A DNA stretch of 64,000 nucleotides from the NCBI RefSeq assembly GCF_041224595.1, contig NZ_JBGFGN010000146.1, positions 1-64,000 of the forward strand. Reading direction: 5' to 3'. The notes beneath the pieces are model-generated. The model saw nothing but the letters and a program-made list of their open reading frames with translations. It made no database searches and was not told the DNA's origin. The DNA is from Donghicola sp041224595. Its GTDB lineage: Bacteria > Pseudomonadota > Alphaproteobacteria > Rhodobacterales > Rhodobacteraceae. The position numbers were made by a program, and so were the translations under genes. Shown in pieces: positions 18,886 to 27,218 of this stretch. Position 1 is the stretch's first letter, and each line of letters opens with the position of its first letter.

Positions 18886-18956
18886 TCATGGGTTGAACAG
18901 AGTGCCCATCTGAAGCAGTCTGTTTCCGTAGTGTAATCAGTTTTTCGGAGTTTGCG

Positions 18957-19349
18957 ATGCTTGCGTCGTCCAGATTTGTTCAGCAAATCACGATGATCCC
19001 TGGCGCGTTCCAGGCCATCTCTGCCCAAGACGAGTTATTTAACCACTGCGACACTGACGAATATATGTGGAGCGGTGACGGGGCGCGTCAGGTGCGCTGG
19101 GATTTTACGTTTGATCAGCCTTTTGCCGCGCCGCCGGTCGTTTCGGCCGGGCTTTCGGGGATGGACAGCTCCCAGTCAGAAAACCTGCGTTTCAATATCC
19201 GTTGCACCGAGATCACCGCAGAAGGGTTCACGTTGTTGTTTGACACGTGGGACAACACGAGAATTGCGCGTGCAGGGGTATCTTGGACGGCACAAGGGAT
19301 CGCACTTGGCAAAGCCAGAGGCGCGATCGCTGCGAAAGTCAAAGAGTAA
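18957..19349 (+). CDS. H-type lectin domain protein
   Basis: A 130-residue protein that is mostly one H-type (discoidin/Helix pomatia-like) lectin domain. The hallmark pattern is seen from residue 52: FTFDQPFAAPPVVSAGL, a DS-x-N-R core, then GFTLLFDTWDNTRI and VSWTAQG. This fold usually binds N-acetylgalactosamine at trimer interfaces. There is no signal peptide. A GGAG site lies six bases before the ATG. Its stop codon abuts that of the convergent tesA gene. The role in a bacterium is not known. Confidence 0.8.
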   Translation: MLASSRFVQQITMIPGAFQAISAQDELFNHCDTDEYMWSGDGARQVRWDFTFDQPFAAPPVVSAGLSGMDSSQSENLRFNIRCTEITAEGFTLLFDTWDNTRIARAGVSWTAQGIALGKARGAIAAKVKE

Positions 19350-20045
19350 CTATTGGGCGATTTCTGAGAGTTCTAGAACCTTTGGCCCGATATCTGCGAC
19401 GATCTCTGCGACGCCCAAAGCGTTGGGATGAATGCCGTCAGGCTGCATGTATGTCTGAATGGCATCCGCTGTGACGCCATCCTCGGCCAGTGCGGCGAAA
19501 AAGTTGGGGTAATAGAGCGTTCCGTATTGCTCTGACAGGTCGGGATAAATGGCCTCAAAGTTTCGTTTGTACTCCGCGCCGTAATTGGTTGTCGCGCCTA
19601 AGCCGACCAGCAAAACCTCTACGCCCTTGGCGTCAGCGGCCTTGAGGATGCCCTCAAGGTTCGCGCGTATCGCGGTTGGAGCAATCCCTCGAAGCAAGTC
19701 GTTGCCGCCAAGCGTGACGATCATCCCGTCGACATCATCAGTAAGCGTCCAGTCAACGCGTGAAAGGCCGCCAGCCGTTGTGTCACCAGACACCCCCGCG
19801 TTCATGATCTCGACGTCTGCGCCCTGCGCCATCAGCCACTGCTGGAGCTGGGGCACGAAGCCTTCTCCTTGCGGCAAACCGTAGCCTTGGGTCAGGCTGT
19901 CCCCTAGTGCAACAAGTCTGACTTCTGCGGCCAAAGCCGAGGTGTATGTGCACATTAAAACAGTTAGCGCGGCGGCGCATACCTTGCTGCCGCGGCCCAA
20001 GGCCCCATATCCAACCGATATGCTTGAAAGGATTTTTGCCGACAT
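19350..20045 (-). CDS. tesA: Arylesterase/acyl-CoA thioesterase I (GDSL/SGNH hydrolase, TesA-like)
   Basis: A 231-residue exported hydrolase. After a signal peptide (about residues 1-40, ending ALTVLMCTYTSALA) come the SGNH blocks: GDSLTQGYG (catalytic Ser), GGNDLLRG (Asn) and DGIHPNALG (Asp and His). The family cleaves thioesters, aryl esters and lysophospholipids in the periplasm. It sits divergently next to ybbA-ybbP, the same neighbourhood as in enterobacteria. The start ATG overlaps the ybbA start on the other strand: both lie in the four bases CATG at 20043-20046. A GGAGG site ten bases upstream supports this start. Confidence 0.88.
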   Translation of the reverse strand: MSAKILSSISVGYGALGRGSKVCAAALTVLMCTYTSALAAEVRLVALGDSLTQGYGLPQGEGFVPQLQQWLMAQGADVEIMNAGVSGDTTAGGLSRVDWTLTDDVDGMIVTLGGNDLLRGIAPTAIRANLEGILKAADAKGVEVLLVGLGATTNYGAEYKRNFEAIYPDLSEQYGTLYYPNFFAALAEDGVTADAIQTYMQPDGIHPNALGVAEIVADIGPKVLELSEIAQ

Positions 20046-20730
20046 GAGTACCTCCGTGCTATCCCTCAAAGATGTGAGTTTGACGCTGGATGGCAATGCC
20101 GGTCCGGTCACAATCCTGCAAGGGATCTCTCTCGAGGTTGAAAAAGGTGAGTCGCTCGCCCTGGTCGGGCCATCGGGATCCGGGAAGTCATCTTTGCTGA
20201 TGTTGTTGGGTGGGCTAGAGCGGGCCTCTGGCGGGTCAATTTCTTGTTTGGGTCAAGATTTGACCGAGATGAACGAAGACCGCCTTGCCCGTTTCCGCCG
20301 AGAGCACATGGGGGTTGTCTTTCAGTCGTTCCATTTGATCCCTACCATGACAGCGCTTGAAAATGTGGCGACGCCCTTGGAACTCGCGGGCGAGGTGGAC
20401 GCGATGGACCGAGCGTCTGCGGAACTTGCAGCAGTTGGGCTTGGGCATCGTGCCGGGCATTACCCGGGACAGATGTCAGGGGGTGAGCAGCAGCGCGTTG
20501 CCTTGGCCCGCGCAGTCGCAACGCGCCCCAAGATTTTACTTGCGGACGAGCCGACCGGAAACCTTGACGGTGCAAATGGAGAAGCGGTGATCAATCTGCT
20601 TTTTGACCTTCGTGATCGACATGGTGCGACGCTAGTTATGGTCACGCACGCTCCGGAATTGGCCGCGCGGTGCAGTCGTCAGTTGCGGCTCATTGACGGC
20701 CATATCGCCGTTTCGGAGAGAGCTGTATGA
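20044..20730 (+). CDS. ybbA: ABC transporter ATP-binding protein YbbA-like
   Basis: A 228-residue MacB/LolD-type ATPase. Walker A is GPSGSGKSS near residue 42, the signature is MSGGEQQRVALARA, and Walker B is ILLADEPTGNLD. It pairs with the following permease, whose ATG overlaps its TGA stop. The start at 20044 has AAAGGA upstream and shares bases with the tesA start on the opposite strand. Transporters of this group move lipophilic substrates or act as mechanotransmitters; the substrate of YbbAP is not known. Confidence 0.88.
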   Translation: MSTSVLSLKDVSLTLDGNAGPVTILQGISLEVEKGESLALVGPSGSGKSSLLMLLGGLERASGGSISCLGQDLTEMNEDRLARFRREHMGVVFQSFHLIPTMTALENVATPLELAGEVDAMDRASAELAAVGLGHRAGHYPGQMSGGEQQRVALARAVATRPKILLADEPTGNLDGANGEAVINLLFDLRDRHGATLVMVTHAPELAARCSRQLRLIDGHIAVSERAV

Positions 20731-23243
20731 ACCTTGCGCTGCCTTTGAAGTTTGCCTTTCGTGAGCTGCGCGGTGGGCTACGTGGGTTCTATATTTTTCT
20801 GGCCTGTCTTGCACTCGGGGTGGCCGCTATTGCCGCTGTCGGGACCGTTCGCAGTGCAATCAACCAAGGCATCGCGTCCGAAGGCGCTGCCCTGCTCGGC
20901 GGCGACGCAGAGATCGAATTGACCTACCGCACCGCGAACCAAGAAGAACGCGCGTGGATCGATGGCATTGCCGAAAGCGTTTCAGAAGTCGTTGATTTTC
21001 GCTCAATGGCAGTTGCCGGCGAAGAGCGTGGTCTGACCCAAGTCAAGGCCGTCGATGCCGCCTACCCTCTGCTAGGTGATGTGCGCCTGACGCCGGATAT
21101 GCCTTTGTTACAGGCCTTGGAGGGGACCGAAACCTTACCTGGCGCAGTGATGGCGCCTGCGTTGATTGATCGTCTGGGGCTGTCGATTGGGGAAAAATTT
21201 TCCCTTGGCGATCAGACATTCGCCCTCATGGCAGAGCTGACGCGCGAACCCGATGATGCCGGCGCGGGTTTTGGGCTGGGGCCGCGCACGCTGGTACGCT
21301 CTGGAGATTTGACTCAGTCAGGTTTGCTAACCGCCGGATCGATTTACGAAACCAAGTACCGCATGTTGTTGCCCGCTGGCACCGACCTAGACCAGAGCCG
21401 CGCGATGGCCGAAGAAACGTTTTCGGGCGCGGGCATCAGGTGGCGCGACTCTCGGGACGGGGCACCCGGGGTGTCTAGATTTGTAGAGCGCCTGAGTTCA
21501 TTTTTGGTGATCGTCGGGCTGTCAGGGTTAGCGGTTGGCGGGGTTGGCGTGTCTGCTGCCGTTCGATCCTACCTTGCTGGCAAGACAGGCGTGATTGCGA
21601 CATTGAGGACGCTCGGCGCGAGCCGCCAGACCATTTTTCTGACTTATTTTATCCAGATCGCAATACTGAGCGCTGCAGGGATCGCCATCGGGCTCCTACT
21701 TGGTGCTGGTCTTCCGTTGCTCTTGTCTCCGCTGATCGCACAAAATTTGCCTGTTCCTGCGGTTTTCACAGTGTATGCAACGCCCTTGATCGAAGCTGCG
21801 TTGTACGGCGTTCTGGCCGCGCTGCTCTTCACGCTCTGGCCACTCGCCCGGACCGAAGAAGTGCGGCCTGCGACGCTCTTTCGCGACGCGATGAGCAGCG
21901 CGAAGTTGCTGCCGCGTTGGCCCTATGTGGTTGCTGCGGGTGTTCTGTTGATCGCTTTGGTTGGGGCCGCTGTGGCGTTTTCAGCTGCGGCAACTCTGAC
22001 ACTTTGGACCGCGCTGGGTATCGCTGGGGCGCTCCTTATCTTGACGCTGGCTGCCTACGGGATCCGGACTCTGGCACGGTGGAGCAGCCACAGACGTCGG
22101 CAACACGGCCCTTTGCGTTGGGCTTTCGCTGCCGTCGGGGGCCCGCAACAAGAAACGTCTGCTGTTATCTTGTCTCTGGGGCTCGGTCTGTCGGTTCTGG
22201 CGGCGGTAGGTCAGATAGATGGCAACTTGCGCAATGCGATTTCTCGGGATCTACCAGATGTCGCGCCGAGCTACTTCTTCGTGGATATCCAGCCGGACCA
22301 ACTTGACGGTTTTCTGGATCGCGTGACAACTGATCCAGAGGTCAGCCGTGTGGACACTGCGCCCATGCTGAGGGGAGTGATCACGGAAATTAATGGAACG
22401 CCAGCCAAGGAAGTCGCTCCGGATCATTGGGTTGTTCGCGGCGATCGCGGTATCACCTATGCGGCCAAACCGGACTCTCGAACAACAGTGACGGATGGCA
22501 CATTCTGGCCCGAAGACTACGCCGGCGCGCCGCAGATTTCGTTTGCAGCAGAAGAGGCAGAAGAGATTGGTCTGACCCTCGGTGATACTCTGACCGTCAA
22601 TGTTCTGGGACGGGACATCACAGGGACGATCACCAGTTTTCGTGACGTTGACTTTTCAACCGCGGGGATCGGCTTTGTCCTGACCATGAACCCGTCAGCC
22701 TTGTCTGGCGCACCTCATACGCACATCGCAACGGTTTATGCGACGCAGGCGGCCGAAGGCGCAATCTTGCGGGACATTTCCAACGCCTACCCAAACGTCA
22801 CGGCCATCGGTGTGCGCGACGCGATAAACCGAGTTGCCGAAGTCATGTCGGGCATTGCCGCGGCGACTTCTTATGGGGCTGGAATGTCCCTGCTGACGGG
22901 GTTTTTGGTGCTGATTGGTGCATCGGCTGCGGGTGAGAAAGGCCGAACCTACGAGGCTGCGATCCTAAAGACCATTGGCGCAACGCGCGTTCAAATTCTA
23001 CGGAGTTTTGCGCTACGAGCGATGTTGATGGGCGCAGCAGCTGGCATTGTCGGGCTGATCGCCGGTATCGCGGCCGGTTGGGGTGTCAGTGCGTATGTGA
23101 TGGAGACTGGCTTCGAAGTGATCTGGTCCTCGGCGATCCTGATCATCCTCGGTGGGATTGCAGCCAATCTGCTGGCTGGTCTGGCTTTCGCCTGGAGACC
23201 TTTGGCGGCGCGGCCCGCAGGGGTTCTGCGGGCAAAGGACTGA
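20727..23243 (+). CDS. ybbP: FtsX-like ABC permease YbbP-like
   Basis: An 838-residue membrane protein with two FtsX-type permease domains. Membrane segments are visible near residues 18-40, then three around residues 255-385, another cluster around residues 395-450, and the last three between about 730 and 830. Large periplasmic domains lie between. It is translationally coupled to ybbA by a four-base overlap (ATGA). Together with TesA it forms the conserved tesA-ybbAP unit, inferred to act on an envelope lipid or ester. Its TGA stop abuts the stop of the convergent thioredoxin gene as TGATCA. Confidence 0.88.
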   Translation: MNLALPLKFAFRELRGGLRGFYIFLACLALGVAAIAAVGTVRSAINQGIASEGAALLGGDAEIELTYRTANQEERAWIDGIAESVSEVVDFRSMAVAGEERGLTQVKAVDAAYPLLGDVRLTPDMPLLQALEGTETLPGAVMAPALIDRLGLSIGEKFSLGDQTFALMAELTREPDDAGAGFGLGPRTLVRSGDLTQSGLLTAGSIYETKYRMLLPAGTDLDQSRAMAEETFSGAGIRWRDSRDGAPGVSRFVERLSSFLVIVGLSGLAVGGVGVSAAVRSYLAGKTGVIATLRTLGASRQTIFLTYFIQIAILSAAGIAIGLLLGAGLPLLLSPLIAQNLPVPAVFTVYATPLIEAALYGVLAALLFTLWPLARTEEVRPATLFRDAMSSAKLLPRWPYVVAAGVLLIALVGAAVAFSAAATLTLWTALGIAGALLILTLAAYGIRTLARWSSHRRRQHGPLRWAFAAVGGPQQETSAVILSLGLGLSVLAAVGQIDGNLRNAISRDLPDVAPSYFFVDIQPDQLDGFLDRVTTDPEVSRVDTAPMLRGVITEINGTPAKEVAPDHWVVRGDRGITYAAKPDSRTTVTDGTFWPEDYAGAPQISFAAEEAEEIGLTLGDTLTVNVLGRDITGTITSFRDVDFSTAGIGFVLTMNPSALSGAPHTHIATVYATQAAEGAILRDISNAYPNVTAIGVRDAINRVAEVMSGIAAATSYGAGMSLLTGFLVLIGASAAGEKGRTYEAAILKTIGATRVQILRSFALRAMLMGAAAGIVGLIAGIAAGWGVSAYVMETGFEVIWSSAILIILGGIAANLLAGLAFAWRPLAARPAGVLRAKD

Positions 23244-23690
23244 TCAGCGCGCCTTGCGCGATAGTCCCGCGGCGAATTGAACGATACCGGGCATTTGCTG
23301 TGCACCAACGTGGCGCCCGATTTCTCGGCCATTCCGGAATGCAATCATGGCCGGGATTCCTCGAATTGCGTATCTGCCAGACACGCTCTGGTGTTGCTCG
23401 GTGTTGAGCTTTGCCAACCGCGCCTTGCCCTTGAGGCGCTCTGCTGCCATCCCAAATTGCGGAGCCATTGCGCGACATGGACCACACCAAGGCGCCCAAA
23501 AGTCGACGACCAGCGGCAAAGCCGTATCTTGCGAAGCTTTTTGCAAGATCGCGAGATCAATTTCTGCGACCTTGCCCGTGATCAGCCAACCGCCGCATTT
23601 TCCGCATTTTGGGTTATCAGCCAATTTCTCATGAGGGACGCGATTGGGCGTGCCGCAGTCAATACATGTCATCCTGTCGTTCTGTGCCAT
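23244..23690 (-). CDS. trxC: Thioredoxin 2 (zinc-finger thioredoxin)
   Basis: A 148-residue disulfide reductase. The N-terminal zinc ribbon has two Cys pairs (CIDC near residue 9 and CGKC near residue 29), as in TrxC. The thioredoxin fold follows with the WCGPC active site near residue 67 and the cis-Pro loop GIPAMIAF. It is cytoplasmic and in other bacteria belongs to the oxidative stress response. The start at 23690 has a GGAG site; an upstream in-frame extension of 52 codons has no support. Confidence 0.92.
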   Translation of the reverse strand: MAQNDRMTCIDCGTPNRVPHEKLADNPKCGKCGGWLITGKVAEIDLAILQKASQDTALPLVVDFWAPWCGPCRAMAPQFGMAAERLKGKARLAKLNTEQHQSVSGRYAIRGIPAMIAFRNGREIGRHVGAQQMPGIVQFAAGLSRKAR

Positions 23691-23833
23691 CGGCTCTCCG
23701 CTATGTATTCTGCAAATTAGATGTGACTTACGCGCAGTCGGGTCAAGTCCGTTCATGGGGGAAAACCGAAGATGGCTCAACCAGCCATCCGAAGGAGTTG
23801 ACGTTTCCCTGACAAAGCCCCACTTCTGCGGGC

Positions 23834-24394
23834 ATGGCAGATCCATTTTTTTTCGGCTACGGCAGCCTCGTGAACCGCACCACCCATGTCTACGAAGATG
23901 CGCACCGCGCCAAGGTTTCTGGCTGGCGCCGGACCTGGCGTCATACTGCTCTTCATTCCGCGCCTTTTCTGACTGCGGTGCAATGTGATCGTACAGAGAT
24001 CGAAGGCCTCATCGCACATGTCCCAAATGGCGATTGGGCGGCACTGGATCAACGAGAAAGCGGCTATGATCGCCTGCCTGCAACCCATCAGATCACTCAC
24101 GACGTTCCCCGAGACATAGAGGTCGCGATCTACGCGGTACCGCAAAAACTTGAAGTTCCTGACCTGCAACACCCAATTTTGCTAAGCTATCTGGATGTCG
24201 TGATCCAAGGCTATCTTCGTGAATTCGGCGAGGCTGGCGCACTGAGATTTTTCGAGACCACGGATGGTTGGGACGCGCCTGTAAAGAACGACCGCGCTGC
24301 GCCTGAATACCCTCGCCACCGCAGCCTCAGTCCGGCCGAAACCGATTTCGTCGATGCGCAGCTTCGCGCTCTTGAGATGCAATTTACAGGCTAA
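23834..24394 (+). CDS. Gamma-glutamylcyclotransferase-like protein
   Basis: A 186-residue protein of the GGCT/AIG2-like fold. The substrate loop FGYGSLVN is at residues 7-14, and the likely catalytic Glu lies in LDQRESGYDR near residue 76. Relatives release 5-oxoproline from gamma-glutamyl peptides such as glutathione derivatives. The C-terminal third (GYLREFGEAGALRFFETT) is an added helical part. The ribosome-binding site is weak. The substrate is not predictable. Confidence 0.75.
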   Translation: MADPFFFGYGSLVNRTTHVYEDAHRAKVSGWRRTWRHTALHSAPFLTAVQCDRTEIEGLIAHVPNGDWAALDQRESGYDRLPATHQITHDVPRDIEVAIYAVPQKLEVPDLQHPILLSYLDVVIQGYLREFGEAGALRFFETTDGWDAPVKNDRAAPEYPRHRSLSPAETDFVDAQLRALEMQFTG

Positions 24395-24468
24395 GTTGAA
24401 TCGCCCTGCGGGAACTCTTTTCACTCTCTTGCGTTGTCTAAACATCAAGTAGTTAAGGAGTTTATGAG

Positions 24469-24669
24469 ATGAACTGGGATGTTGTTGAAGGCAAGTGGGA
24501 CCAATTTAAAGGTAACGCCAAAGAGAAGTGGGGCGACCTCACAGATGACGAAGTCACCGAAATGGAAGGCAAGCGCGACAAGGTGATCGGAAAACTTCAA
24601 GAGAAGTATGGCTGGACCAAAGAAAAGGCCGAGGAAGAGGCAGACGCCTTCCTGAGCGAACACGCTTAA
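24469..24669 (+). CDS. CsbD family stress protein
   Basis: A 66-residue highly charged helical protein. It matches CsbD throughout: MNWDVVEGKWDQFKG, KWGDLTDDE and a C-terminal amphipathic helix. CsbD-like proteins are induced by general stress, but their function is unknown. AAGGAG lies eight bases before the ATG. A two-codon frame (ATG AGA TGA) overlaps the start. A strong intrinsic terminator follows. Confidence 0.9.
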   Translation: MNWDVVEGKWDQFKGNAKEKWGDLTDDEVTEMEGKRDKVIGKLQEKYGWTKEKAEEEADAFLSEHA

Positions 24670-24690
24670 GCGCGTAGTCTAGATAAATGA

Positions 24691-24725
24691 AAAGGGTAGA
24701 TCACATCTGTGATCTGCCCTTTTTC
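24691..24725 (+). terminator. Intrinsic terminator of csbD
   Basis: A 15-bp stem (AAAGGGTAGATCACA pairing with TGTGATCTGCCCTTT, one G-T pair) with a two-base loop, running into a T-run. It lies 21 bp after the CsbD stop. Confidence 0.9.
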
Positions 24726-24857
24726 GCGTTTGCAGGCCCTTGACGGGGTGAGTGCGAAACGAAACAACAAGAAGACCCCTTTCGTAGGGTAATTGATTCA
24801 GCGCGGCGTCTCGCCTCGCCCTATTCACGGCCCTCAGCGTGCCGGTAGGAGACTCCC

Positions 24858-27152
24858 ATGAAATTTCGTTTTCCCATCGTTATTATTGACGAAGACTTCC
24901 GTTCCGAGAATTCATCGGGTTCCGCCATTCGGGCGTTGGCGACCGCCATCGAGGAAGAGGGTTTCGAAGTTCTGGGGGCTACCAGCTATGGGGATCTGTC
25001 GCAATTTGCGCAGCAACAGTCCCGAGCCAGCGCCTTTGTCCTGTCGATCGACGACGAAGAATTCACCCCCGGACCCGATCTGGACCCCGCAGTTCTGAAC
25101 ATCCGCAACTTCATCGAAGAAGTGCGCTGGAAGAACGAAGATGTTCCGATCTACATCTATGGCGAGACCAAAACCTCGCGCCATCTTCCGAACGATATTC
25201 TCAAGGAACTTCATGGCTTTATCCACATGTACGAGGATACGCCCGAGTTCGTTGCCCGCCACATCATCCGAGAAGCGAAAAGCTATCTCGAAGGCATCCA
25301 ACCCCCGTTTTTCCGTGAACTTTTGGACTACGCAGAGGATGGCTCCTATTCGTGGCACTGCCCCGGGCACTCTGGCGGCGTGGCTTTCCTCAAGTCACCT
25401 GTTGGTCAAATGTACCACCAGTTCTACGGCGAAAATATGCTCCGCGCCGATGTCTGTAACGCTGTTGAAGAATTGGGTCAGCTGCTGGACCACAACGGCG
25501 CAATCGGGGCGTCCGAGCGGAATGCAGCACGGATTTTCAATGCCGACCACTGCTTCTTTGTGACAAATGGCACGTCGACCAGCAACAAGATGGTTTGGCA
25601 CCACACCGTTGCCCCTGGCGACGTCGTGGTTGTGGACCGCAACTGCCACAAATCGATCCTGCACTCGATCATCATGACGGGCGCAATCCCTGTCTTCATG
25701 AAGCCGACGCGGAACCATTGGGGTATTATCGGTCCGATCCAGAAATCGGAATTCGAGCCGGAAACCATCAAAGCAAAGATCCGGGCCAACCCCCTGCTCG
25801 AAGGCGTTGATCCGGAAACAGTGAAGCCGCGGATCATGACCTTGACGCAGTCCACCTATGACGGCGTTCTGTATAATACAGAGACGATTAAGGGTATGCT
25901 CGACGGGTACGTCGAAAATCTGCATTTCGACGAGGCGTGGTTGCCGCACGCAGCGTTTCATCCCTTCTATGGCACCTACCACTCTATGGGGCGCAAGCGT
26001 GGGCGCACCAAAGAGTCTGTCACCTATGCAACGCAATCGGTGCACAAACTGCTTGCTGGGATCTCACAGGCCAGCCACGTGCTGGTGCAGGACGCAGAAG
26101 ACACCAAGTTGGACAGGCATCTATTTAATGAAGCCTATCTGATGCACACGTCGACCTCGCCGCAATATTCGATCATTGCGAGTTGTGACGTCGCGGCCGC
26201 AATGATGGAGCCTCCGGGTGGGACCGCGCTGGTCGAGGAAAGCATCGACGAAGCGCTGGATTTCCGCCGTGCCATGCGCAAAGTGGACGAGGAGTTTGGC
26301 GAGAACGAATGGTGGTTCCAGGTGTGGGGCCCCGAGGAACTGGCCGAAGAAGGCATGGGCCGCGCCAAAGCCTGGGAGCTAAAGAAGACCGATGCCGAAG
26401 GGGTGAATGCTTCTGACGGCGAGGACAGCTGGCACGGATTTGGCGATATGGCGCCCGGGTTCAACATGCTGGACCCAATCAAAGCGACGATCATCACGCC
26501 TGGCCTGAACCTTGACGGCCGTTTCGAGGAGACTGGAATTCCGGCTTCGATCGTGTCGAAGTTCCTTGCCGAGCACGGCGTTGTTGTCGAGAAAACAGGC
26601 CTCTACAGTTTCTTTATCATGTTCACCATTGGGATCACCAAAGGTCGGTGGAACACGCTTGTGGCGGCGTTGCAGCAGTTCAAGGACGACTTTGACCGAA
26701 ACCAACCCATGTGGCGGATCATGCCGGAATTCTGCGCCAAACAACCTCGTTGGGAGCAGATGGGCCTGCGCGACATGTGTCAGCACGTTCATACCCTCTA
26801 TTCGAAATATGACGTGGCTCGTCTGTCGACCGAGATGTACCTGAGCGATTTGCAGCCGGTGATGACCCCTGCCGATGCCTATTCACATATTGCCCGCCGC
26901 ACGACAGAGCGGGTGCCGATTGACGAGCTGGAGGGTCGTATCACGACGTCACTTGTGACGCCCTATCCTCCGGGCATCCCGCTGTTGATCCCGGGCGAGG
27001 TCTTTAATCGTAAAATCGTGGAATACCTGAAATTCAACCGTGAGTTTGCGCGCGAATGTCCCGGTTTCGAAACGGATATCCACGGCCTGGTTCAAGAGCG
27101 CGGTGAAGATGGTGTTCTACGCTATTTCGCTGATTGCGTCCGGCAGGAGTGA
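24858..27152 (+). CDS. Orn/Lys/Arg decarboxylase (probably arginine decarboxylase)
   Basis: A 764-residue fold-type I PLP enzyme of the large inducible decarboxylase family. Residues 1-140 form the response-regulator-like wing domain (FPIVIIDEDFR). The PLP-binding lysine lies in ATQSVHKLLAGISQASHVL near residue 400; the His of CPGHSGG near residue 170 and the DEAW motif near residue 360 contact the cofactor. Length and the SVHKLL pattern fit the arginine (AdiA) branch best, but lysine or ornithine cannot be excluded. It would make agmatine and consume protons, or feed polyamine synthesis. A GGAG site precedes the ATG. Confidence 0.88.
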   Translation: MKFRFPIVIIDEDFRSENSSGSAIRALATAIEEEGFEVLGATSYGDLSQFAQQQSRASAFVLSIDDEEFTPGPDLDPAVLNIRNFIEEVRWKNEDVPIYIYGETKTSRHLPNDILKELHGFIHMYEDTPEFVARHIIREAKSYLEGIQPPFFRELLDYAEDGSYSWHCPGHSGGVAFLKSPVGQMYHQFYGENMLRADVCNAVEELGQLLDHNGAIGASERNAARIFNADHCFFVTNGTSTSNKMVWHHTVAPGDVVVVDRNCHKSILHSIIMTGAIPVFMKPTRNHWGIIGPIQKSEFEPETIKAKIRANPLLEGVDPETVKPRIMTLTQSTYDGVLYNTETIKGMLDGYVENLHFDEAWLPHAAFHPFYGTYHSMGRKRGRTKESVTYATQSVHKLLAGISQASHVLVQDAEDTKLDRHLFNEAYLMHTSTSPQYSIIASCDVAAAMMEPPGGTALVEESIDEALDFRRAMRKVDEEFGENEWWFQVWGPEELAEEGMGRAKAWELKKTDAEGVNASDGEDSWHGFGDMAPGFNMLDPIKATIITPGLNLDGRFEETGIPASIVSKFLAEHGVVVEKTGLYSFFIMFTIGITKGRWNTLVAALQQFKDDFDRNQPMWRIMPEFCAKQPRWEQMGLRDMCQHVHTLYSKYDVARLSTEMYLSDLQPVMTPADAYSHIARRTTERVPIDELEGRITTSLVTPYPPGIPLLIPGEVFNRKIVEYLKFNREFARECPGFETDIHGLVQERGEDGVLRYFADCVRQE

Positions 27153-27185
27153 TTGGCTTCACGCTTATGGAGCCCCGGTAGAGAA

Positions 27186-27218
27186 AAGACCCGCATCCAA
27201 GGATGCAGGTCTTCTTTC
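27186..27218. terminator. Bidirectional terminator between the decarboxylase and a glycosyltransferase
   Basis: AAGACCCGCATCC and GGATGCAGGTCTT form a 13-bp stem with one mismatch and a two-base loop. T-rich sequence follows on the plus strand and, on the minus strand, TTTTCTC follows. It serves both converging genes and overlaps the stop of the minus-strand gene. Confidence 0.85.
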
